Below, in pieces: positions 27,801 to 38,500 of a stretch of DNA of 64,000 nucleotides (its first letter is position 1; each line of letters opens with the position of its first letter). The notes beneath the pieces are model-generated. The model saw only the letters and a list, made by a program, of their open reading frames with translations, searched no databases and was not told the origin of the DNA. This DNA is from Mesaphorura yosii (Eukaryota > Arthropoda > Collembola > Poduromorpha > Tullbergiidae), in NCBI GenBank assembly GCA_009869945.1, contig WIXG01000202.1, positions 82,075 through 146,074 on the forward strand. Direction: 5' to 3'. A program made the translations under genes and the position numbers.

Positions 27801-30800
27801 GGGCGTATTTTCACTCGTAAATAAGCACGGAATTAGAATTCTAGAAACCAAACACCGGATCAAAATTCAAAACTTGTTATTGTTTTTGGTTTTATGCCGT
27901 ATCCCTTTTGCTTTTACCTTCGCAGATGGAAACGCGCCTCGACCTGCCACAACCACGACGATGACGATGACGATGACATCGGCCTCCGCCGCGCCCGGCG
28001 TCGATTTCGAGGATGAAGACTGCCGGCCGATCGACGAGAAAGACGTGCTCTGCTACGCGCGGCAGATTGCGATGGGGATGGAGTACCTCGAGAAGAACCA
28101 CATCGTCCACCGCGATCTGGCGTGCCGGAACGTCCTCCTCCTCGGCGACTACAAGCAGGTGAAGCTGTCCGACTTTGGGCTGAGTCGAGACGTGTACACG
28201 TTCCACGTGTATCACCAAAAGTCCAACGGGAAACTGCCCATCAAGTGGATGTCCATTGAATCAATCTTCACACACGTCTTCACAAGCAAGTCGGACGTGT
28301 AAGTCAAAATTCCCACACATGCCACGCGCACACACTTTTCCAATTCTCGGTTCGCGAATGAATGGGCAGGCTCGCTCGAGTTGGCAAAATAATTCCGGGA
28401 ATGAAAAGTTAAAAAAGCATAAAACGATAACAGAACAGAGAAAACAAAGGCTGGGAAGTTGAGATCTTGATCTTGGGAAAAAACTTTTGGGACTGTACAA
28501 TTGCCATTGCCATTGAATTAATTTGGAGACCTCCCACGTCAGAGTCAAAGTCAACGTCAAAAGTTATGCTGGCGGGTGGGTGACGGAAATTGCGTCGCGG
28601 CACGGAATTTGAGTAATTCCGAGTAACAAGAAGTACTTTTGTCCAATTTAGAAGGATGAAAGTCGATGTCAAACTCTTGAGTTTCAATAATTTAATGTGA
28701 CAATGGCTTGCGCACTTTTAACTTCTGTCGCGTGGAGTAGAAATTCCTTGCCTGTAGAGGTGATGTGTGCTTTTGTTAATGGAGTCTGAATGAGCTGGCA
28801 TCTCCACTCTCGCAGCCGCAGCATTTTGCATTCATCTCGTCTTCTTTATAAGTGTTTCACTCCAATCTCGATTTTCGACTTTACTGCATTGTCTATTGCC
28901 TATTGTGTGTCACCGTTCTTAACTCAAGTGTCCTCGGGTCTCAATTTGTCAGATGCAAAGATGCGGATGCTGCCACGAGTAGCATGAAATTCGTATTTGA
29001 AATGCGAACGCCATACGCGAAATTCCACTCTGGAAAATGGGGAACTTTCGATTACAGCTGAAAAGCCGAAAACTCGCTACTCACATTTTATGACAATGGC
29101 TGGCAGCAGCGGAGTGGATCGATAAAATGAACGCAGTGATTGATTATTTCAATTATTTTAATTATTGCATTCTTCTGCCTCTCTTCTTACTGTTCTGAGT
29201 CTTGCTCATAATTAATATGATGGCACCGCCACCGCATGCGCGTGGCACGTGCAGCGTGTAGCTTAGAGTTACTTTCATTAATTAATCCTTACCTGAGCCT
29301 ATTGCCTTTGCTTCTCCTGCAGCTGGAGCTATGGAATTCTGCTCTGGGAGCTGGTCACACTCGGAGGAACGCCGTACCCCGGCCTCGGTAACACGGAGCT
29401 CTTTCAAGTGCTCAAATCTGGCTACCGCATGGAACGACCTGACAACTGCTCCGAGGAGCTGTAAGTGAATGCAAATATTTTCGTACGCTGTTACTTTCGG
29501 AAAGATTTCGACCAGGCAAAAATAAACCAAACAGAATGAAAAAGAAAGAAAAGATTACAAGTTCATTTGCTGCTGCTGTGGCTGCGGTTTTTTTTACGAT
29601 TTCTGTTTCCCAACCGGATTTAATTAAAGTGCTTTCCCAGCATACTTTCACTCTGCAGCTGTGACGTACGAATTGTTTACATTTGTTTCGATGCCCCACA
29701 CGAAATGAGATATTTTGCGAATGTTCCGGACAAAGAATGAAGTATGAGAAATATCTTTCCAAATTCCAGCTTTACAGATTGTGTAATAGTTTTTTGTACG
29801 CTAATCGCCAATCATTCATGTACAGGGTGGCAAATAATTAGTGACCCCCACCCCGCAGCCAATTCTGGTAAATTTAGGCACAAGTGCCATATATTAATCG
29901 AAAGCTTATGTCCAAGCGGATTTAGATCCAAAGTTTCAGATCAGTTGGACCACAGGTGCCGAAGTTATAAGCATTTTAGTGCAAGAAACATTAACGCGAT
30001 TTGTTTATTTTTAGGAAAAAATCGTTTTGCTTCTTAACAAAAAGAAAAAATTATTAACAAAGCATTGGCAAAAATTGATTTCTTTAAGTGATCATAAAAT
30101 CGACAAGGATAGTCCAGTCAATCTGAAAATTTGCACACGTATGCTGCTTGACACGGGCTATCCAACGATATGATTCACATGTACCTACCTACTCCAGATT
30201 TGGCTGTGGGGTGGGGGTCACTAATTATTTGTCACCCTGTAGCTAATTATATTAACTACGTAATTTTACATGCAAAAATGGCCAGCCTGTTTTGTAGCGA
30301 CTCTCAATGGAATGGAAAATTCCGTGACAGGTTCTAAAAATAGCGGATGTGCACTTTATTAGGCTTCCAGCATGATCCCCGTCATCATCATAAAATCGAC
30401 TAAACGACACAAAGCGTCATGGCTTATTATGATGAGCAAACGTGACAAAAGACTGGAACATGAAACTTGGAATGGAGAGGAAATTCCGACATCAATCTTC
30501 ATGTTTTAGCATTTCCATCCATGCATGCCAGGATGCGGGTGACAGACGCATGCAGTTTAGTTTCCAGCGACAAACCGCAGAAACAGAAAGCCTTCGTGAC
30601 GTATAACGCAGTTCTGCGGCTGAATCTGAAATTCCAGCTTCAAGCACGTGCGAGCCAAACACGAAGTAGAAGTACAAGCACGAACTTTCTCTATTACGTT
30701 AAGCTATGGTGATCTTTCTTTTATTACGCTCCATCGCGTCGGCTCCGTATGCGTCTTTCTCCTTTTATTACTCTGCTCCAGTGACACTGATCAATGGAGC

Positions 30801-31768
30801 GTGCAAATTGGTCGGCCTTCCACCGTATTCAGACAGAGTATTTTAATGGCGTTGTTATCGTGTGATCTGCTTTCTACCGTTTCAGATACGCTCTGATGAA
30901 AAAGTGCTGGCGGACTGCTCCCGCGTCCCGACCAAATTTCACGGAGCTGCGTCGCTACGTCGAGACGATGATGGATGCCGCCGAGCCGAGTCTCTACCTT
31001 TCACTCATGGCTGACTTGCCTACGGATTACTTTCACATCAACAGGTAGCGTAGCTCGTAACAATTCCGTGAAAATTTGAACTTTACTTTTATATTATGTT
31101 TGTAACATTTATTGTGCAGAGAGGATCTTCTTCACAGCCATGCGCGATTGGATGATGAGGGCGTTTCCGGTTCGAAGGACAGCGTGAGCGCCAGCAATTC
31201 GACCTCGAACCTGAAGCGGTCCCTCCAGCAACAGCAGCAGTTTAGCGAAAGCCAAGGTGAAAGTCGTAAGCACGCTAAAACAGCCGCTGGGTTTGGCGCG
31301 GACGTTGCTGAGAAAAGAGGTGGAAAAACAAAAACAAGCTCCACCGCAGGAAGAGAAAGTCAAAGCCAACCGAAACCGGATCCTGAAGCGACGTCGTATT
31401 TGCATGTTGACGGTGAAAGCATTGCAAATATAAGTGAAATCAGTGAAAGCATGAGCAGCAGTTGTTTACCGTCTCTGAAGAAAGGAGAAGAAAAAGGAAA
31501 GACGACTGCAGTGGGGAGCCCGCGGGCACGAGAAAAGAAAGCGGTGAACGAAGAAGACGAAGACGATGCTCAGCAGAGTTTGATAAAATCGAGAGATGCG
31601 GCAAGGCCAAAACCGCCGCCGCCGAGCCTGCAGCTGGAAAACAACATCGACAAAAATTGCAGCAACGGCAATGGCTTTCGGAGGCCAGGCTCCGGCGCTT
31701 GCAGGTCTCTGAAGGAGGCGGCCAACTCCGTGATCATCATCGAGAACAAAACTTACGACTTGATTTAA
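21860..31768 (+). CDS. Receptor tyrosine kinase with fibronectin type III ectodomain, Torso/RET/PDGFR-like, 16 coding exons
   Basis: Exons 21860-22186, 22279-22404, 23075-23131, 23282-23845, 24811-25039, 25145-25218, 25463-25634, 25781-26061, 26303-26423, 26552-26709, 26807-27274, 27369-27582, 27926-28298, 29323-29460, 30886-31044 and 31120-31768 encode 1369 aa. A basic n-region precedes a hydrophobic signal ([18 protein letters not shown]). Next come a Cys-rich region in exons 2-4, at least three FN3-like units ([35 protein letters not shown]), and a TM helix at about 665-687. The split kinase domain has GQGAFG (about 749), VAVK (about 798), HRDLACRN (about 992) and DFGLSRD (about 1013), so it should be catalytic. 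A ~27-residue loop separates the glycine loop from the lysine, and a ~110-residue Ser/Thr-rich insert splits the lobes. The tail is ~230 low-complexity residues. FN3 plus Cys-rich ectodomain and [18 protein letters not shown] fit Torso (PTTH receptor) best; RET is the alternative. Confidence 0.87.
29823..30239. mobile_element. MITE-like element with ~46-bp terminal inverted repeats and TA target duplication
   Basis: The left end reads CAGGGTGGCAAATAATTAG and continues through GTGACCCCCACCCC to about 29868. The right end is its inverted copy, ending ...TTATTTGTCACCCTG at 30239. The arms match at nearly every position over about 46 bases. The 417-bp element is flanked on both sides by TA (29821-29822 and 30240-30241), the target duplication of Tc1/mariner-type transposons. 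It has no transposase frame, so it is a non-autonomous copy. It sits in the receptor kinase intron 29461-30885. Confidence 0.85.
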
Positions 31769-32302
31769 TATTGCTCGCAAAGACTTTGAAGATCTCGTTC
31801 GCCAAATATTTTTTATCGATTTCATTAACGACGGTCGCCATTCCAGATAAGACGGGCTTCGAAGCGTTGACTACCTCTTGAGTTTTTTTAAGTGTTTATA
31901 TTAATTGTAAGACAGAAACTTGCAATTTGTCGAATTGTACCTGTCTCACTTTGTGTACCTTTAATGAAGCTAATTTGGTGCGTGCTACGATGAAAGGCAT
32001 TACAAAAACGAACTCTTGTGACCTGTACAAAAGAACCTGGTGAAATAAATACGAGAAAGGCGCAAAATGCGAAATGCTTGGCCATGATTTCTGGCACCAA
32101 AATTACGAGGAGGCAGATGAGAAAGATGAGCGGTGAATTTGTAGGGAAAGTTTGTTGAAAGAACAAAAGACAAAGTTTTGCATACAAATTAACAAACGCA
32201 CGTCAAGACTTGCGCGAGTGAATTTTAATTGCTTGGCATTATTATTTTGTTTCGGAAGAACTCAAGTACTGTTTATTCTTATTTAACTAGCCTTTCAACG
32301 TT
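31769..32302. other. Tail-to-tail intergenic region
   Basis: This segment holds the 3' flanks of the receptor kinase (+) and the astacin-DM9 gene (-). A minus-strand frame from 32085 begins MAKHFAFCAFLVFISP, which looks like a signal peptide, but the 65-codon frame has no other support and probably lies in a 3' UTR. Confidence 0.5.
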
Positions 32303-33806
32303 TCAGCAAGTCAGCAGTTGGAAATTTGAGCACTTGACCGCCTTCCCGCCAAAAGGCACGTACAGCGCGCCGACACGTGCCTGAAAGGAGCCTGACGTGA
32401 TCGAGTCCGCGCCGGCCACTTTGCACTTGCCGATGTACACCGGCTCCCGGTCGCCGGTCCGGCCACCGAGGATGGCGAAGGGGAGAATCGCGTTTATGGC
32501 ACCCCACGTAAAATTGTGGCCGCCTGGGCTGGTGAGGACCTCGAAGTTCCGCCCGTAAATGTACTCCTTGCCCCCGTCCGCGACCCAGCAATTCGTATGG
32601 CTCTCCGTCGTCTTCATTTTTCCGACAAGGAGCGCCCCAGCGGGCCCGTGGTACACCCGACACACGTACAGCGGGCGCTGATCGATGTCGTGGCCCGACT
32701 CGACTGGGTTGAAGTGGCTGGACTCGAAGGAGTGCGGCGAAGCGAGGAGGCGGTGGATGTCCATGAAGCGGTACGAGTGGCAGGCGGGACAGTCGTACAG
32801 GGCGTTCAGCTTTTCGAGGTCCAGCACGCTCAACGCCCCGGAACCGCCGGCGGTGGCGTCGTCGTCGCTGGAGCCGAGCCTGGCCGACGGGTGCTTGTGG
32901 GGAGTGAAACATTCGCGTGTGACAAACATGTGACTCGCGTAGTCGAAAACGATGCCTAGCGCGGCGGCGGAGTGCTCGTGGGAGATGGCGACGGCCTTGC
33001 TCCTGCTCGCCAAGGTCGCGTTGGAGTCCATGCCTGCGCCGTCGCCGGCATCCCTGAACTCATCTTCGTATTTGTCCAGTGCGGCAATGCATTCTGTCCT
33101 CAGCGGATTGTAGCGGACGTACTTTTCGCGGTCGACCCGTGTCTCTTCGTAGGCGAGGCCGAGGACGAGCCCCAGCGCCCGCTGAATGTATCCGTTCGTC
33201 AGGCAGTCGAGCCCCAGCTGAATTTCTTGCCCCTGCCCGCGACCGAAGCGGGCGCGCCCTGGTCGAAGGCCGATTTGGGAGGTGACACATATTTCGTCGT
33301 TGCGAGTAAATCGTACCCAAAACCGGTCACTGTCGCCAGGCGCCTTTTCCCTGAACCGGATGCAGGTTTTCTCGTGAATCAGCCTGAACGCCTGCTTGAT
33401 GAGCAGCTCGGCGTTGGCGAAGAGCGGGTCAATCACGAACGGCACAGTGCGGTTCGGCCAGAGTTGCGGGCCGTCGTCTAGAAGACGAAAAGCCAAGTTT
33501 AGAATGGAAAAATTAAATTAAATTAGCAGAACTGAAGAACTCCAATTTCAAAAATTCAATTTCCTCGTTTCCCGGGAATTGAAACTAACCGTCCGGTAAA
33601 TAAAGTTCACAAAGTTCATTCAAACGGCGAATTCGAAACTTACCTTCATAGCTGCCGTCGCCCAGGGCGCTCCTTCCTGCACGGGCACTGCTGCTGCCGG
33701 ATTGCCCGGAGCCATGAATGATGAGGACGATTCCGAGAATCAGGAGTGGGACGATGAGGACAGCGAAAATCCTCCAGCCGAGTCGTGCCGCTGAATTCCA
33801 GTCCAT
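32303..33806 (-). CDS. Membrane-anchored astacin-like pseudoprotease fused to a DM9 (DUF3421) domain, 2 exons
   Basis: Exons 33806-33644 and 33477-32303 give 445 aa. Residues 13-30 (IFAVLIVPLLILGIVLII) form a signal-anchor with almost no cytoplasmic part, so the protein is probably type II or secreted after cleavage. Residues 57-310 follow the astacin (M12A) fold: LWPNRTVPFVI, KTCIRFRE, IQLGLDC, then the helix normally HExxHxxGxxH followed by E-x-[ST]-R-x-D-R. Here the motif reads RALGLVLGLAY (154-164), followed by EETRVDRE. All three zinc histidines and the catalytic Glu are lost while Gly161 and the flanks stay. The Met-turn region (DYASHMF) is also altered. Residues 316-445 form a DM9 region with PLYVCRVYHG, NCWVADGGKEY, EPVYIGKCKV and LYVPFGGKAVKC. 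A proteolytic role is unlikely; ligand binding is inferred. An alternative donor at gttagt (nearer 33590) would add 18 residues in frame. Confidence 0.88.
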
Positions 33807-35545
33807 TCCACGTGCTGTGGTTTGATTGATTTGAAGGGCAAGATTAGTTTTACAGACTGGAGACTGCTGGAACGTGCTTGAACTCGGCTCGCTCAAAGTC
33901 GGAATATTTCTGCGGAAGTTGTCAACCGAGCTCCAGCTTAGCTCAGCTCAGTTCGGCTAGAGTCGAGCTTCGAAAAGTTTTAATTAATGGAATTGCACTT
34001 TCAGCTTGGAGCTTGAGCTTGAGCTGGACTTGTCGTCCAGCTGTCACATAAATCACCTCGTGGCGAATGTAAACAGGGCGATTAAAATAATTTATGTCAG
34101 CAACTGTCAAGTAAAGTGTCAAATGTCACAGGCTGACGTAATGACCACGGTGCGCTGTATGCCGTGCTTTCAGTCACTTCCAGTCGACTGACCGCATGCT
34201 CCAAATTTTGATAGTGTGTGTTATTCATAATTCACAATTCACGCCACACCACCGCCACGGCCACAAACATCAAAGGAAAGGGCAATCCAGGCTGGAGGCT
34301 GCTGCTGGAAGTTTTTCCGGCACAAAATTCCTGGAATTCGAAATGCGACGACGACGGAAAGTGAAATGAGCCGTGGCTAACTGGAATTTCCACGGAAATG
34401 GGTGAGTGGGAAGCCCAATTACTTACTTCTCCATTAAGTTCACTAGTTGTACAGGTTAGTTGCGGCGTTGCAGATATGAACCAGACGTCATTAACCAGTC
34501 TCAGTCGCCAAAGTTCAAACAAACTTTCAGTATTCAGCATCTTTCCAGCTGGAAAACTGGCATGTTAGTTTTGGTTACGAAAAATTGATTGACTGACAGT
34601 TTGGGTCTAATTAAATAATTACTGCTTAATTGCTACTATTAATATTGTTCTTCGGTGCTTCATTGGTTTGCGGACGTAATGATTCTTCCATTCTATTCTT
34701 CGTGTACTTGCACAGATTGAAGCCCCTTAGATCAGGATCAGAGCAGCGTAGGAGTTACTGAAAGATTTCAGCTTCGGTCGTCCTCCATGCAGAACCTGTA
34801 ATCTTCCAGTTTTATTGTCTTGCTGTCTTGGCTTTCCATTTGACTGCTGCTCGTGCTCGTCTTCCCAAGAAATACGTTAGTTGACCTCACTTACAGTAAT
34901 TTGCTCGCTTGCTCGATGCTCGTGCCCTACTTGAGAGCCCAATTAAGCGTTAACAACTCAGAACGACAACCACGCCCACACAACCTTTTAATCAAGTCGC
35001 GAACGCGAATTCGAACACCTTAGATCCAGCCCCTGAATTCCAGAAACGTCGGAGTTGTCGGAAAACTGGAACGCGGAATCTGCCATGAATTTATGGCTTT
35101 CATTTGAATCTTGAATTTACCGCCAAGACAAGGCCAATGACAGGTAGAGAAAATTTCGAGGTCACTCTCATTTCTGTTTTTTTTCATAAACCAAGTGAGC
35201 AGCCAAATGAAGTTAATTATGCATTTAATTAGCTTATGCTGATCTCGCATCTTTTAAGTAAACAAGCTTTATTTCATAAAGTAAAATTCTGCGCGCACGG
35301 ATTCATTAATTTGCACAAAATAGAGACAAAAATAGATTTTATTAAATTCAATACGCGAACGAGAAGTGAACAGTGAAGGATGGATGAACAGCGAACGGAG
35401 TGCAGTAGAGCAACTTAATTAAATGAAGCCCTACACGACACGGCGCAGCACAGACGGGCTCCAGACGGGCTCCAGACGAGTAAACAGGTTCCTGTCAAAT
35501 GCCAATGCGAAGTCAATTAAAGCTTGCGATGCGAGTTTAATTAGT
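33807..35545. other. Intergenic, 5' of the astacin-DM9 gene and 3' of SGSM3
   Basis: 1.7 kb with no supported exon. It contains a short G/A-C/T-rich tract (AGCTTGAGCTTGAGCTGGA near 34012-34030) and A+T-rich DNA. I see no clear core promoter for the minus-strand gene. Confidence 0.5.
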
Positions 35546-38500
35546 TTAGAGGTTCCACGAGAAGAGGTGATGTTTGACGAGCATGTCTTTCACGTCCGTT
35601 TTCAACTCCGACTTTTCCTTCTTCACCGTTGGCTTGAGCTCCCACTCCAGACTCAGGCTGAAGGAAAACTGGGCCAGGACGCGAAGTTCGCACTTTAGTC
35701 CAATAAAGCCCGGGCTATTGAGGAAACTCCATGGATGGTACCTGGAAATGGAAACAAAAACGACAAACTGACAATTACAGCACCGTTGGAATTTTCCAAA
35801 TGGCGAGAGTTTTTGATTTGCACTTGCCATTTGTTGAGTACTTCCGCGGAGGAGCAGAAGATTTCGATCCACAGGTGGAGAACCTGCTCGTTGAGCCCGA
35901 GGCAGAGCAGCGAGCGGAATTTGACATCCATCTGCACTTTCTCGTGGGAGCGGTTGACTACTTCTACGCAGCGGTACAGCAGCTGCGGAAATTCAGATCA
36001 GATTTTCAATAAATCACGGCTCAGTTAATTTGCACCGTATTTCGCTCCTAACCTCTTCTGGACTGAGGACTTTCCCGTCTTCGTCCAGCCGGTACGTTTT
36101 GCAGAGGACCAGACGAGAGTACACCGACCGGAAGTCGCGCTCGATTTCCTTCCGCGCCACTTCCTCGATAAACAGCCACGGATGGACGGGAATCAGGCTC
36201 GACGTGCGCTTCATGCCGTGCTCAAAGATCCGCTTGAGGGCGGGGCAGAGGACGCCACGGGCGAGGTCGGCGATGCCCTCCGTCACAGAGTCGTCCCCGG
36301 CAGGGGAGTACTGCTTCGAGCGCTCGTCGAGGACGGCCACCAGCCGCGAGGGAAACCAACCTCTGAAAAAAGGAAATATACCACGCACGCACGAATGAAA
36401 AATTCACGTTCCAGGAATAAAAACCTCACATTCAAAGTAAAAAATGCGAATATCTCGCCTTCCTTTTCTGCTTTGCATTTTACGTCACGACAAGTACAAA
36501 TACAGAAATCACAAATCTGAGGATCTCCTGATCGAATTAACTCGCATGAATGAATACGAGTGAATGCATCGAACCAAAACACCAGACGCTTTCACTAAAA
36601 GACTGAAAGCCAAGGTACTTTCACCTTTCACAAAAATAGAAAGCATTCACTTTCTCCCAGAATACAAAATTCCCACTCAGCATTTGGCATTAACGGGGTA
36701 CAACTAAAGATCCGGAATTTATGAAGGCGTGTATAACTGACAAGGTAACGCATTTGGCTTGGTACCGGTTTTCGATAACCGACCAGCACATCATGATCAG
36801 CATCCCAAAAGATGTCTATGTGCAAATTTTTAGGTTGTCAATTTCACTACAGACCGCCCAGTACGGATTTGAAGTTGCAAATGTAACAAATGGAGCCAAA
36901 CGTTACAAAATTTTTTTTTAAATTATTTCAATCGTCTTCTCTCTAAGTACGGTAAAATTCACAAAATTGTGTCTTCAATTACTTTGCAAATTTCTGCGTT
37001 TTGTTTTTGTCAAAATATTCGAGAAGTTTCATCATAATATCCAATGCGAACGTTTTATTGCCAATTGTGTGCTCCTCTCATTATTGTGACTGACTTCGAC
37101 TGTCTTGTGTCTCGTCCAGAGTACATCACAATAATTGAACTCACAGAACTCGTATGAATCAAAGTCTAGGCACTCCTCTTCGATTGCTCTCTCGTCGAAA
37201 TACGCTTCTTTCAGCTCCTGCAGTCTCTGCACAGATTCCCGATGACTATCAGTTGGGTATATTGGTTCGACTTTATACTTTACCCTTAACGTGTCAAGCA
37301 TCAGCTGCAGCACGGTTAGATAGTCAGCCATTGTTGAGCACAGACTTCGTTAAACTTAACATTTGACTTAAGCATTTGATAACTTCCACACAAACTCGAA
37401 TTTGCGGTTCACGGTAGTAGACAGCGAGTTGAAATTGAAATGATTTAGTGTAGAGTTCGTTTCTGTTACCGTTTCGTTCAACACAAAGAATGAGAATAAA
37501 CGAGTGCAAGCAAGCCACAGACGCTCTGTTCAGATACAGTAATGCGCTTGAGTGCGAGAAGCTACACAACAGTTTCAAGTGTGCACTACGCGGTGAAATT
37601 GATAACCTAAAAATTTGCACATCTTTTGGGGTGCTGATCATGATGTGATGGTCAGTTTTCGAAAACCCGATACTAAGCCAAATGCGTTACCTTGTCAGTT
37701 TGGGTGAATAATTTGAATGCAACCAAATATGCCATCTAAAAGTGCTTGAAGAGAGCTTCAAAGTGAGGTATCGCTTTGTGGTGTTCGGGTCTAACTACGG
37801 CAGTAATGACCCGTTGAAGCTGGGTCCCTTAAAATGGCACAGAACGACATTTTTAAGGAGGAGCCGCGTCCGACTGAATGAAGCAGCCTTTTCTCTTTGC
37901 TGCCTCCCCGGTTCTCTACGATGTCCAAGCAATCGAAAAATTACCCGGTTGGATTTATTTCGTGCCTACCGTGTCGTAAACAGTAAACTTCCCAATTCCC
38001 TCTCCGTCCAGCTAGAGGAGCTAATTTTGTCGGGTCAGTATCTTTGGGGTAACTGCAGGATACGTGGATGGAATAGGGCCGTGTATGGGCTCAAATGCTC
38101 CTGGCATTCATATGAATCTAAAGACACCCAATTTGACCCAATTCTTTGTCTCTTGTACAAGACATGGAGCACAATGAGGCTGCCGCCCCATCAGGGGTAC
38201 TTCAGACTCCTCTGGCCGTACAAATTTCTTAGTGCGCCCAGTGGGGTCGTGCATACACTTAAAATGCTCCCTAGCTTCAACAGATTCGAAATCTGGTACA
38301 AAATTTGGTGTAGCACTACGTCCTAGGGCTTTCGAGCTATGAAGGAAGGTCAGGTAAAATGAGTGTGTCCGAAACAATTCTTAGGTGGGGCTTCTTTCGA
38401 CGTGCCTATAGAAGTCCTGAAATTGACTAAAATTGTACCGAGTCCATTTGATGGGACTAAACTATGTGAGGATTAAGAAAAAAATGTCGATGTTGCCCAA

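Noticed and set aside
31462-31881. 139-codon frame overlapping the kinase C-terminal exon
   Set aside because: Different phase of the low-complexity tail; the tail frame continues directly from the kinase domain and ends in a proper stop.
31888-32187. Minus frame with a signal-like MAKHFAFCAFLVFISP
   Set aside because: Short, no family, lies between two 3' ends; hydrophobic runs are common in A+T-rich UTRs.
33060-33481. Long frames on both strands opposite or out of phase with the astacin-DM9 exon
   Set aside because: Shadows produced by GC-rich codons; only the frame with astacin and DM9 motifs is supported.
37742-38326. 194-codon plus frame treated as a gene
   Set aside because: Unrecognised, atypical composition (rich in Arg, Leu, Trp), inside an inverted-repeat region of an intron; reported only as part of that element.
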